A stretch of DNA of 34,086 nucleotides from Nodosilinea sp. LEGE 07088 (GTDB lineage: Bacteria > Cyanobacteriota > Cyanobacteriia > Phormidesmidales > Phormidesmidaceae): positions 1 through 34,086 of the forward strand of contig NZ_JADEWX010000049.1 of the NCBI RefSeq assembly GCF_015207395.1, written 5' to 3'. How positions within the stretch are numbered: position 1 is the stretch's first letter; each line of letters opens with the position of its first letter. The position numbers and the translations under genes are program-made. Shown piece after piece: positions 26,634 to 34,086 of this stretch. The notes beneath the pieces are model-generated. The model did not search any database. It saw only the letters and a program-made list of their open reading frames with translations, and was not told the DNA's origin.

Positions 26634-26963
26634 TCAATCCTGCGTGGCTTGCCAACGGTCTAAATCTTCAATCACGATCGGGTTCACGTCGAACCATCGC
26701 CCCTTTTTTGGGTCTTCATACCCCAATACTAATTTGTAGTGCAAAAGCTTGTCGCAGATGACGATCTTGCCTTCTCGGGGCGAGTCGTAGGTTTTGCTGG
26801 TGAGGCCTCCGGTACTATGCACTGCCGCTAGCTCTGGAAAGTGGTAGTCCTCAATGGAATAGGTTCTCCGCACTTCCCGAACGGCATCCTGGGCCGTGGC
26901 CAGATCTACTTGATTGGCCTGCTTTCGGAGGGCCACTTCGCAAGCGGTTTTGGCCAGCCGCAC
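26634..26963 (-). CDS. C-terminal fragment of the frameshifted P-loop ATPase
   Basis: This 109-codon frame starts formally at a GTG (26963) that overlaps the stop of the upstream ATPase frame by one base. It has no convincing Shine-Dalgarno of its own and reads like a continuation of an AAA-type lid: in this frame, codons just upstream give 'GNARLV' running into 'RLAKTACEVALRKQ', a typical sensor-2 helix. The rest ('DYHFPELAAVHSTGGLTS', 'LLHYKLVLGYED', 'WFDVNPIV') resembles the winged C-terminal tail of STAND-like ATPases. It is therefore most likely made only as part of a fused product, or is a decayed piece. The stop is 4 nt before the NACHT gene start. Confidence 0.7.
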   Translation of the reverse strand: MRLAKTACEVALRKQANQVDLATAQDAVREVRRTYSIEDYHFPELAAVHSTGGLTSKTYDSPREGKIVICDKLLHYKLVLGYEDPKKGRWFDVNPIVIEDLDRWQATQD

Positions 26964-27919
26964 TAATCGCGCATTACCCCACCGCTTTTTTCACACAGCA
27001 AGTCTAGAGCATCTGGCGTGAATAGATGATTGTATGCATCACCCAACTTTTCCAGGCGTTTTTCGATTACCGTAGTCAAGATGTGCCGCCCTACCCGGTC
27101 TGATTCTGTCGTGGGGCGTGTCTGCTCATCACACTTAAAAACTGGAATGTTGGCTAAATCGAGGCACCTTCCAAACCCCTCCATGGGTTGCCGAAAGGCG
27201 GGCGAGTAGCGCAGTGAGATTGGTATAGCGTAGACAATGTGACAGGTCAAATCGGTCAGTAACGAGCTGGAGAACATTGCCAGAGCGACCTCAAAATCCT
27301 TGCGGTCTAGCCCATCTACAATTACCAAGAGCTTTGGCCGGTCGTTTTCTGCAGCGGCAATGATAGCATTCACCCGATCAAGAATCTCACTCAGGGCAGG
27401 GCGCACCTCTCGCGTTTGAGTCGTTTCTTTCTGAAACCCCACTCTCAACAGCATTCCTAATTCGGTAAACAGCTTGGGTAGTTCTAGCTGCCTACCCCCA
27501 GTCACTTTGTCTTGATAGGTGACTCGCGCCAGACTGCTCAATAGATCCTGTTCTAGTTTTCGGGGCAGCTTCCAGCCGCTTTCCCGCAGTTGCTGCACGA
27601 TGCTCATGCCGATTAAGACGACAACTTCGGCATAGCCAATGTTGAATTTATCAAGAGCTGCATCCGTATCCACCCAGACTACGGTGTAGTCAGCAATGCA
27701 GGCCTGCTCTAACCGCCTCAGCTCGGTGGTTTTGCCGCCGCCTCGGTGCCCTGCAAGTAAAAACTTGGCTGACTCCTCTTCCATGGCCAGCAGGTTTACC
27801 AGACTATCCACCGGGCTATCGTCTCGGCGCACGTAGAAGTCTTGTAGATCTTCTTTCATGAGTGGTTCATCAGGCTTGAACAGCCGATAGACCGGTCTCC
27901 AAAAGCCAACGTCACTCAT
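26963..27919 (-). CDS. P-loop (AAA/STAND-like) ATPase, truncated by an apparent frameshift
   Basis: This 318-codon frame encodes an ATPase with Walker A GHRGGGKTTE (57-66) and Walker B LLVIVDGLDR (197-206), preceded by a short N-terminal region ('FWRPVYRLFKPDEPL') that docks the nucleotide. It breaks off at SGGVMRD just where a sensor-2 helix should start; the missing end lies in the -1 frame immediately downstream. A T6 run (26986-26991 on the plus strand) and a C4 run (26977-26980) near the junction are likely slippage sites. Loss of one base, a sequencing error, transcript slippage or recoding are all possible. It is the first gene of the module and 111 nt from the 3' end of miaB. It probably works as partner or regulator of the NACHT-TPR protein. 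Confidence 0.85.
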   Translation of the reverse strand: MSDVGFWRPVYRLFKPDEPLMKEDLQDFYVRRDDSPVDSLVNLLAMEEESAKFLLAGHRGGGKTTELRRLEQACIADYTVVWVDTDAALDKFNIGYAEVVVLIGMSIVQQLRESGWKLPRKLEQDLLSSLARVTYQDKVTGGRQLELPKLFTELGMLLRVGFQKETTQTREVRPALSEILDRVNAIIAAAENDRPKLLVIVDGLDRKDFEVALAMFSSSLLTDLTCHIVYAIPISLRYSPAFRQPMEGFGRCLDLANIPVFKCDEQTRPTTESDRVGRHILTTVIEKRLEKLGDAYNHLFTPDALDLLCEKSGGVMRD

Positions 27920-28030
27920 GCAAAAATTTTCCCTGAGCTTTCTCCTAAAGATAACGGCTTCTTTACAGTCAGGATTTCAGCTTGATACTTTTTTAAGCAC
28001 TGAGCTTAAGCAGGTGCTTCTGTAGGTTGG

Positions 28031-29392
28031 CTAGCTGACTGTAGCCAAAGCCTGAATCGGTTCCCCGGTGAGGCTAAAGGGGCGAACTTCGGTAATTTTC
28101 ACCTGCACCAATTCACCCTTTAGCGCCGCGAAATTGCCGGGGAAAAAGGTGAGGCGGCTGCCGCGGGTGCGGCCCATCACCTGGGTGGGGTCTTTGGGGT
28201 TGATCGCTTCCACCAGCACTTCTTCGATGCGGCCCTGGTAGCGCTGGGAGCGTTCGGCGGCTTTGGTGTTGACCAGATGGTTGAGTCGTTGCAGGCGATC
28301 GCGCTTGACCTCCTCCGACAGCTGATTTTCCCACAGGGCCGCCGGGGTGCCGGGGCGAGGGGAGTAGGCCGCCGTGTTGAGCTGGTCGAAGGCGATGTCG
28401 TTAACCAGGTCCATGGTGCGCTGAAACTGTTCCTCGGTTTCGCCGGGGAATCCCACGATCGCATCGGCACTGATGGCCGCATCGGGCATGTAGCGACGCA
28501 CGGTATCAATAATGCGACGATACTTTTCGTGGGTGTAGCCCCGCGCCATGGCCTTCAGCACGTCGTTATCCCCCGACTGAAAGGGAATATGGAAGTGCTC
28601 ACACACCTTGGGCAGCTCGGCACAGGCCCGCACCAGCCGCTCGGTAAAATAGCGGGGGTGGCTGGTGGCAAAGCGAATGCGCTCAATGCCGGGCACATCG
28701 TGAACGAAATAGAGCAGATCGGTCAAGGTGTGCTGGTGTCGGCCAGCGATGGTGGAACCGGGCAGGTCGCGGCCATAGGCGTCGATGTTTTGGCCCAGCA
28801 GGGTGACTTCCTTAAAGCCCTGGCGGCCCAGGTCCTCCATCTCGGCGCGAATGGCCTCTGGCGTGCGGGATTGCTCGACGCCGCGCACCCCAGGCACCAC
28901 GCAGTAGGTACAGCGCTCGTTGCAGCCGTAGATCACGTTCACCCAGGCAGAAACGGTGCTCTCCCGCCGGGGCTTGGTGATGTCTTCCATAATGTCCACC
29001 TCTTCGGTGGCTACGACCTGGCTGCCGTCGAGCACCTGCTCTAGCAGGTCTTGCAGGCGGTTGGCGTGCTGTGGCCCCATCACCAGGTCCAGCTCGGGCA
29101 CCCGGCGCAGTAAGGCTTCACCCTCCTGCTGGGCGACGCACCCGGCCACAATCAGGGTTAGCTCAGGGTTTTCGTGCTTGCGCTTGGCCTGGCGACCCAG
29201 GTATGAGTAGACTTTTTGCTCGGCATTGTCGCGAATGGTGCAGGTGTTGTAGAGCACCACATCGGCGGCGAAGGGGTCGTCAATATAGGTCAGACCCATG
29301 GTGTCGAGAATGCCAGCCATGCGCTCAGAGTCGGCTTTGTTCATCTGGCAGCCGAAGGTAGTGATGTGGTATTTGCGAGCAGAGCCGACCAT
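28031..29392 (-). CDS. miaB: tRNA-2-methylthio-N6-dimethylallyladenosine synthase
   Basis: The protein is 453 residues from the ATG at about 29392; a TTG at 29428 would add 12 unconserved residues. MiaB adds a methylthio group at C2 of i6A37 in tRNAs reading UNN codons, using two [4Fe-4S] clusters and SAM. The N-terminal UPF0004 domain has its three Cys in FGCQMN, NTCTIR and AGCVAQ. The radical-SAM motif CNERCTYC follows in '[17 protein letters not shown]'. The C-terminal TRAM domain ends the protein ('[14 protein letters not shown]', then '[18 protein letters not shown]'). Length and motifs are standard. It is a single gene, codirectional with but probably independent of the ATPase module downstream. 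Confidence 0.96.
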   Translation of the reverse strand: MVGSARKYHITTFGCQMNKADSERMAGILDTMGLTYIDDPFAADVVLYNTCTIRDNAEQKVYSYLGRQAKRKHENPELTLIVAGCVAQQEGEALLRRVPELDLVMGPQHANRLQDLLEQVLDGSQVVATEEVDIMEDITKPRRESTVSAWVNVIYGCNERCTYCVVPGVRGVEQSRTPEAIRAEMEDLGRQGFKEVTLLGQNIDAYGRDLPGSTIAGRHQHTLTDLLYFVHDVPGIERIRFATSHPRYFTERLVRACAELPKVCEHFHIPFQSGDNDVLKAMARGYTHEKYRRIIDTVRRYMPDAAISADAIVGFPGETEEQFQRTMDLVNDIAFDQLNTAAYSPRPGTPAALWENQLSEEVKRDRLQRLNHLVNTKAAERSQRYQGRIEEVLVEAINPKDPTQVMGRTRGSRLTFFPGNFAALKGELVQVKITEVRPFSLTGEPIQALATVS

Positions 29393-29428
29393 AGGTCTCA
29401 GAGCGTATGGGATATAAGGATGGATCAA

Positions 29429-29838
29429 TCTTAGATCTTACTGCGTTAGAGCAGATCGTGTGATAACTCTATGGACCGGTTTAAGCATCACAGGGCAAAG
29501 CTAATATCGCTGGATTGAAGCGAAGAAACCAGACAGTTGACTTCCAACCTTAATAAGGCTTAACATCATCTGATAATAAAAAGTCAACATATAGCGGTTC
29601 TCGCTGGCGTGAGGTACGCACAGATGCCTGTAACGCTTATCTAGCAAGGCTCCTACAATACTTCATCCGCTCAGGAACCGCTATAGCGTTTCTCATACTT
29701 GAAAAATAAGCGTTAAGAGTCCGTAGGATGTCTGTCTTGCTGAACTTTAGCTAATTTTTTAGTTATGAATCCAGCTATATTTGCCTACTGTCGGTGTTCA
29801 TAAATTGCTGCTTTAAAAAGAAAGGCAGGTTCGTTTCT
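29429..29838. other. Intergenic region between divergent miaB and the orphan gene
   Basis: No gene in about 400 bases between divergent genes. It holds a MITE-like inverted repeat (29590-29685) and a second partial copy of the repeat end beginning at 29682. The right end carries GGCAGG at 29824-29829, a fair Shine-Dalgarno for the ATG at 29839. Promoters for both genes must lie here but none is clear. Confidence 0.4.
29590..29685. repeat. MITE-like imperfect inverted repeat
   Basis: TATAGCGGTTC (29590-29600) pairs perfectly with GAACCGCTATA (29675-29685); inside, GTGAGGTAC and TACTTCATCC extend the pairing imperfectly. A second copy of the end (TATAGCGTTTCTC) starts at 29682, overlapping the right arm. 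The layout suits a small non-autonomous element or its nested remnants. No target duplication is obvious. Confidence 0.5.
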
Positions 29839-30846
29839 ATGCTGCCAGAAAAATATCAGTCATACATGCGTTTATTGACAGAGGCTGAGCCTGACGGTCA
29901 AGAGTTCTCTCTGTCAGAAGTTTGGGCTAAGAAGTACGTCGATGACTTGCGCTACCAAGACCAGGTGCTAACGTCCTTAGAGCAATCTAAAGCAAAGACA
30001 GATGTTTCTAAGAGCTTGCTTGATGCTATGCGGTCTGTAAGCGCTAGCGCCTGGCACAAGACCGAAAGCCTTTTAGCCCATGAGGTACGACGGCATCAAA
30101 TTAGGCGCGACCTGATTGATCCGTGGGCAATTTCTAAAGATGTTCACCAGGTTTACGAAGCGGCCTTAGATGCCTACGCCAACAACATTACTCCCCAGCG
30201 GTTTTCGGTGGAAGCATCTAAAAAGCTGGGAACCATTCGTGCAGCCCATACCGCTACTGATCCTAGGGTGATTGGGTTTGTTAGCATGCAGTTTCACTAC
30301 TGTGGTCAAATGCTGACGCAGAGAGCACCCGAATCAGAGCAGCGTGCTCTACAAGACTTCTTCAAAGTCGTAGACGATCAGCTATACATGCCGCTGCACC
30401 GGGCCTATGAGGCAGCGGCTAATTATGACTATGACCATCCTCGGTTAAAAACCCTGCGTCTGGCGCTACCAGCCATTACCACAATTGCTCACTCTATTGT
30501 CGATAGGGTTGCTAGGGTTTACCCCAACTATGCCACTTATACTGGACAACTAACCAGCGAAGCCGTGCGCGTCTCCAGTGTCCGAGATGTGGAAATGTTC
30601 CAGATTTATCTATGGACCTGTGTGCTGGAAAATAACATTGGAGCCATTGCCCAAGAGCTCTTTCCTCTGTGCGTAATGCTGTATCCAACTCTGCGAGTAG
30701 ATTGGGAATTGGTACGGCTGATGGCTAGCCTTTTGCACCAGGAAATAAACCGCTGTGTCGGATCAGATAACATGCAGTATTGCGAACCCTACTGTCGGGC
30801 ATTGTTCGAGATGTTTTCTCCAGAGATTTTCCCAGCCACCCTGTAG
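29839..30846 (+). CDS. Hypothetical helical protein, unrecognised
   Basis: The protein is 335 residues from the ATG at 29839 (GGCAGG upstream); the frame opens at 29794, which would add 15 residues rich in Phe, Cys and Lys that look untranslated. The sequence appears almost wholly alpha-helical and soluble, with charged N-terminal helices ('EVWAKKYVDDLRYQDQVLTSLEQSK', split by usage around residues 28-52), a middle 'RVIGFVSMQFHYCGQML' and a C-terminal 'LFPLCVMLYPTLRVDWELVRLM'. I see no nucleotide-binding motif, metal site, signal peptide or membrane span. Codon use and an uninterrupted frame support a real gene. It stands alone between miaB and the RarA fusion, which gives no functional hint. 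Confidence 0.75.
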   Translation: MLPEKYQSYMRLLTEAEPDGQEFSLSEVWAKKYVDDLRYQDQVLTSLEQSKAKTDVSKSLLDAMRSVSASAWHKTESLLAHEVRRHQIRRDLIDPWAISKDVHQVYEAALDAYANNITPQRFSVEASKKLGTIRAAHTATDPRVIGFVSMQFHYCGQMLTQRAPESEQRALQDFFKVVDDQLYMPLHRAYEAAANYDYDHPRLKTLRLALPAITTIAHSIVDRVARVYPNYATYTGQLTSEAVRVSSVRDVEMFQIYLWTCVLENNIGAIAQELFPLCVMLYPTLRVDWELVRLMASLLHQEINRCVGSDNMQYCEPYCRALFEMFSPEIFPATL

Positions 30847-31085
30847 GGCATAGTCTTTCTATTCGTTGCCCCAGGCCAGTTTTAGCCCCAGCCACAGCCT
30901 CAGCTTGGCGCCACGGTGTTGCCCAAAAGGCCAGTGACTTAGACCGCCTGCCAAACGCCGATTGTAGATGGCTACCTAATCAAAGGCCATGTACCCGCCG
31001 CTGACGTGCAGCGATGATGGCGAGGGCATCGCGATGTTGTAGGCACTCATGTCTGACGCCTGGGAAGCGGCGGCACCCCCCATCT

Positions 31086-33335
31086 TCACTCAACAGACAA
31101 GGGCAACCGTGGTGTATCGCATTGCCGCCTAGCCGTGAGGTACACCACGGTTGATCGCCATGACACCGTCTGCCCCTGAAGCTGCCGCTGGCAACACTGG
31201 TGAATGGCGGCAATATCGCCTTCGGTGAGCTGGTGGGCGAGCTGGTCGCGATAGCTGGGGGGTGTGCCATCGACGGCAAACCAGCGTTGCACCAGTGCCG
31301 CTGAGATGTAGACACTGGTGTCAAGGGCGTCGTCGGTGAGCTGAGCCCTAAACCCGGCGTCTTTAAACAGATCCTTTAGGGTTTGGGCCTGCCAGTTGAA
31401 GCGGGCGTCGGCGGTGGAGTTGGCGATCGCGGCTTCGGCCCGGTGCCAGCGCTTGACTAGAGCCTGGCTGAGGTCAGCAGGGTCGAGCAGGGCCGAAATG
31501 GGCTGACTGTAGCGGGGAATGGTCTCGACCAGCAGCACCACACCGTCGGGGGCCAGCAGCTGCTGGATAATCTCTACGAAGCGATCGCGGTTAGCGGCCT
31601 GGGCAAAGGCATTGCGACCAACGATGCGCTCAAAACCAATGCCGGGGGTATGGGCGGGTAGGTAGGTGGCCAGCGCTTCAAAGTCGGCGTGCACCAGCAC
31701 TGGTCGAGCCAGCTCTGGCAGTTGGGCCACCTGTTCTTCGAGGGCGGCATGGTCTTGAGCGCTATGAACGCGGGCATAGACGCCGCCCTCGGGTACCCGA
31801 CGTAGGGCTTCCCAGGTGAGCAACCCGGTGCGGGCGTTGAGATCGAGAACGCGGTGGTGGCGCTGGGGCGGGGCCAGGTCAAACAGGCGATCGCGCAGGT
31901 GGCCCAGCTGTTCACCGGTTTTGCTCAGGGTGCGCTGCAGCCAGCGATCGCGGGCCGGGTCATTGGGGCTGTAGGTCAGCACCTCGGGCAGGGCACCGCC
32001 GCCATCGACCAGGGCCGCCAGCTGGGCCTCGCGCTGCTGGGCCACCTGAATCTGAATAGTGGCCTCGTAGCCCTGGTCGGAGGGCTGGTAAAACACCTGG
32101 CCCTGGAGGCCGCTGGGCAAATACTGCTGGGCTACCCAGTGGTCGCGGTAGGCGTGGGGATACAGGTAGCCCTGGCCGTGGCCAAAGCCCGCTTGGTCGC
32201 GGTTGCCGTCGCGCAGGGGGCTGGGTACTTCGCGCTCGCGCTCCCGTTCGATGGCGGCCAGGGCATCAAAAAAGCCCATGGTGCTGTTTGATTTGGGAGC
32301 CGTGGCCAGATATAGCGTGGCCTGGGCCAGCGGATAACGCCCTTCGGGCAAGCCCACCCGATCGAAGGCAGCGGCGCAGCTGGTCACCACGGTGATGGCG
32401 TGGGGGTCGCCCAAACCAATATCTTCGCTGGCCAAAATCACCAGTCGCCGAAAGATAAAGCGGGGGTCTTCACCCGCGTAGACCATGCGGGCCAGCCAGT
32501 AGAGGGCGGCATCGGGGTCAGAGCCGCGCACGCTCTTGATAAAGGCGCTGATGGTGTCGAAGTGAGCGTCGCCCTCTTTGTCGTAGAGCACCGCCCGCTG
32601 CTGAATCGAGTCTTCAGCCACCGCCAGGGTGATGTGGAGGTGGCCGTCACTGTCCACATCCGTGGTTTCGACCGCCAGCTCCAGCGCGTTGAGCAGGGCG
32701 CGGGCGTCGCCATTGGCCACGTTGACCAGGTGGTCGAGGGCATCGGGCGCTAGGGTAATAGCGCGATCGCCGTAGCCTCGCTCTCCATCCTCCAGGGCCA
32801 GAGCAACGACCCGGTAGAGATCGGGCGGTTCCAGCGGCTTCAGCTGAAACAGGCGCGAGCGGCTGACCAGCGCCTTATTCACCTCAAAGTAGGGGTTCTC
32901 AGTGGTGGCCCCAATCAAAATCACGGTACCGTTCTCCACCCAGGGTAGCAGCGCATCCTGTTGGGCTTTGTTGAAGCGGTGCACCTCGTCGATAAAGAGA
33001 ATGGTGCGCCGACCGTACTGGCCGCGCAGGTCCTGGGCGGCGGCGATCGCCTCGCGAATATCTTTGACCCCGGCCAGCACGGCGTTGAGGGCAATGAAGT
33101 GGGCACTGGTGGTGTTGGCGATAATCTGGGCCAGGGTGGTTTTGCCGGTGCCCGGGGGGCCAAAAAAAATCAGCGACGACAGCTGGTCGGCCTGAATTGC
33201 TCGACGCAGCAGGCGACCCGGCCCCACCACCGCATCTTGCCCAATGAACTCATCGAGGCTGCGAGGGCGCATGCGCGCTGCCAGGGGCGCGTCTTTGGCC
33301 AGTTGTGCCTGACGGCTATGGTCGAAGAGATCCAT
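31086..33335 (-). CDS. rarA: RarA/MgsA-type AAA+ ATPase fused to a SAM-methyltransferase-like domain
   Basis: This 749-residue protein joins two units. Residues 1 to about 420 are a complete RarA (MgsA/WRNIP1) clamp-loader-like ATPase: '[16 protein letters not shown]' (18-33), Walker [10 protein letters not shown] (59-67), Walker [11 protein letters not shown] (112-121), '[12 protein letters not shown]' as sensor 1, and a MgsA C-terminal region with '[19 protein letters not shown]' and 'HWVAQQYLP'. RarA acts at stalled replication forks. From about residue 495 comes a Rossmann-like unit ('[19 protein letters not shown]', then '[17 protein letters not shown]') resembling a class I methyltransferase, with motif I (DLNARTG) deviating from GxGxG. 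Such fusions occur in cyanobacteria. The second domain's activity is uncertain. Confidence 0.92.
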   Translation of the reverse strand: MDLFDHSRQAQLAKDAPLAARMRPRSLDEFIGQDAVVGPGRLLRRAIQADQLSSLIFFGPPGTGKTTLAQIIANTTSAHFIALNAVLAGVKDIREAIAAAQDLRGQYGRRTILFIDEVHRFNKAQQDALLPWVENGTVILIGATTENPYFEVNKALVSRSRLFQLKPLEPPDLYRVVALALEDGERGYGDRAITLAPDALDHLVNVANGDARALLNALELAVETTDVDSDGHLHITLAVAEDSIQQRAVLYDKEGDAHFDTISAFIKSVRGSDPDAALYWLARMVYAGEDPRFIFRRLVILASEDIGLGDPHAITVVTSCAAAFDRVGLPEGRYPLAQATLYLATAPKSNSTMGFFDALAAIEREREREVPSPLRDGNRDQAGFGHGQGYLYPHAYRDHWVAQQYLPSGLQGQVFYQPSDQGYEATIQIQVAQQREAQLAALVDGGGALPEVLTYSPNDPARDRWLQRTLSKTGEQLGHLRDRLFDLAPPQRHHRVLDLNARTGLLTWEALRRVPEGGVYARVHSAQDHAALEEQVAQLPELARPVLVHADFEALATYLPAHTPGIGFERIVGRNAFAQAANRDRFVEIIQQLLAPDGVVLLVETIPRYSQPISALLDPADLSQALVKRWHRAEAAIANSTADARFNWQAQTLKDLFKDAGFRAQLTDDALDTSVYISAALVQRWFAVDGTPPSYRDQLAHQLTEGDIAAIHQCCQRQLQGQTVSWRSTVVYLTARRQCDTPRLPLSVE

Positions 33336-33573
33336 CCAGTGGGGCAGAGAAGGGCATGATGGCTTGGGGCAGGACGTTTAAAGCGCTATGGCGTAGCGGC
33401 CTCTACTCGTTTTACTACGTTACGGGCAACCCTGGGCGACTGTGTAGCACGACTGTGCAACTCGACCATGTGGTCTAGCCCTATGTTGCGGGCTTAACGG
33501 GTGACAAGGGTACTCAACGTCATGCGGTACAGGGCTTTGAGACAATAAAGGGGACAAAAAATAGGGAGCCTCA

Positions 33574-33584
33574 GTGCAGCTCCC
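33574..33584 (+). other. Part of a small hairpin just before the transposase start
   Basis: GGGAGC (33564-33569) can pair with GCTCCC (33579-33584) around a 9-nt loop, ending 10 nt before the transposase ATG. Hairpins at this position in insertion sequences can block translation of read-through transcripts. Only the structure is seen; the function is inferred. Confidence 0.3.
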
Positions 33585-33594
33585 CTAAACCAAT

Positions 33595-34086
33595 ATGTTT
33601 CCTGCATCCTACCAAACCACTCTTCGCACCCACCTCAGTGAAACCCAATACTTGACCTTACAGCTGTTGTTGTTATTGCTACAGGCCCACCAGCAGGTCA
33701 AGCTCTCGGTACTGGCCAGCGTCTTTCCTCAGCCGATTCAGTATCAAAGTCGAAAACGCAACTTACAGCGATTTCTAACCTTGCCAAAATTGACCCTCAA
33801 AGTGCTGTGGTTTCCGCTGCTCAAATATTGGGTCCGGCAAGTGGAAACGGGACGGGGGATGAACCGTGACCAACGCCGCCGTCTGAGAGCGCTCAAACAT
33901 CATAAACACGGCTATTGGATTCTGGCTATCGACCGCACGGAATGGAAAGGACGGAATATCTTCATGGTCAGTGTGGTGTGGGGGACTCACGCCTTACCGG
34001 TCTATTGGGAGCTCTTGGGACAGGCTGGCACAAGTGATCTGAAAACACAACAACGGCTGCTAAACGCAGCGTTGCCCGTGTTTAAG
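33595..34086 (+). CDS. IS4-type transposase, 5' part, cut by the window edge
   Basis: The frame opens at the ATG at 33595 and runs without a stop for 164 codons to the window end. It begins MFPASYQTTLRTHLSETQYL, continues with 'VKLSVLASVFPQPIQYQSR', 'RNLQRFLTLPKL' and 'LWFPLLKYWVRQV', and reaches 'YWILAIDRTEWKGRN' then 'FMVSVVWGTHALPVYWELL'. The Asp of IDRTEW is the expected first residue of the DDE catalytic triad in IS4-related transposases common in cyanobacteria; the rest lies beyond the window. The frame is intact as far as seen, so the element may be active. The left end of the IS probably lies within about 33490-33560, but I cannot place its terminal repeat without the other end. Confidence 0.9.
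   Translation, partial: MFPASYQTTLRTHLSETQYLTLQLLLLLLQAHQQVKLSVLASVFPQPIQYQSRKRNLQRFLTLPKLTLKVLWFPLLKYWVRQVETGRGMNRDQRRRLRALKHHKHGYWILAIDRTEWKGRNIFMVSVVWGTHALPVYWELLGQAGTSDLKTQQRLLNAALPVFK

Noticed and set aside
26980-26995. Classic dnaX-type programmed -1 frameshift heptamer
   Set aside because: The A run is read in phase GAA-AAA-AGC, so the A-AAA-AAG heptamer is not in the required zero frame; no strong downstream hairpin is obvious. Transcript slippage or mutation fits better.
28277-29044. 255-codon plus-strand frame
   Set aside because: Antisense shadow of miaB, whose motifs are complete; G+C-rich coding DNA keeps the opposite strand open.
30980-31324. 114-codon minus-strand frame after the RarA fusion
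   Set aside because: It overlaps the 3' end of the RarA gene in another frame and reads as low-complexity Ser/Arg/Pro-rich sequence.

Overview
The window looks like a chromosomal segment of a cyanobacterium, probably a filamentous one of the Leptolyngbya/Nodosilinea kind (the lineage is inference). The evidence is the frequent octamer GCGATCGC (the cyanobacterial HIP1 motif), a nickel superoxide dismutase with its maturation protease, a LabA-like NYN protein, a RarA ATPase fused to a methyltransferase, and a VanZ-LamG fusion. There is no rRNA, no convincing tRNA and no CRISPR array.

Region 1 (about 1-8750, all minus strand, visibly more A+T rich than the rest) is a nucleotide-sugar and cell-surface glycan block. 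In transcription order it has glucose-1-phosphate cytidylyltransferase (rfbF), an SDR-type epimerase/dehydratase, a strong terminator-like hairpin, a MetF-like methylenetetrahydrofolate reductase, two different sugar C-methyltransferase-type proteins, a VanZ-LamG membrane protein and a GT2 glycosyltransferase. The expected product is a CDP-linked, probably C-methyl-branched deoxysugar. The CDP-glucose 4,6-dehydratase such a pathway needs is not in the window.

Region 2 (about 9150-20840, mostly G+C richer) is housekeeping and stress genes in small units: a HIT/GalT-like phosphorylase, a Host_attach family protein, a cyclic-nucleotide-binding EAL phosphodiesterase, malate dehydrogenase, a cytosine-deaminase-like amidohydrolase, a class B DnaJ, a small membrane protein, the sodX-sodN pair, an Excalibur-NucA lipoprotein nuclease and a NYN/LabA-like protein.

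Region 3 (about 20850-27920) is the most unusual part. It holds an internally deleted transposase remnant, then a tightly spaced minus-strand module: a P-loop ATPase broken into two frames by an apparent 1-nt frameshift, followed 4 nt later by a 1774-residue NACHT-type STAND protein with a TPR sensor. Part of the TPR coding region is a tandem array with a period of exactly 240 bp. The architecture (helper ATPase plus STAND NTPase with a repeat sensor, beside mobile-element debris) fits a candidate antiphage or conflict system. I cannot assign it to a named system, and function is inference.

Region 4 (about 28030-34086) has miaB, a MITE-like repeat, a 350-codon orphan protein, the RarA-methyltransferase fusion, and the 5' part of an IS4-type transposase that runs off the right end.
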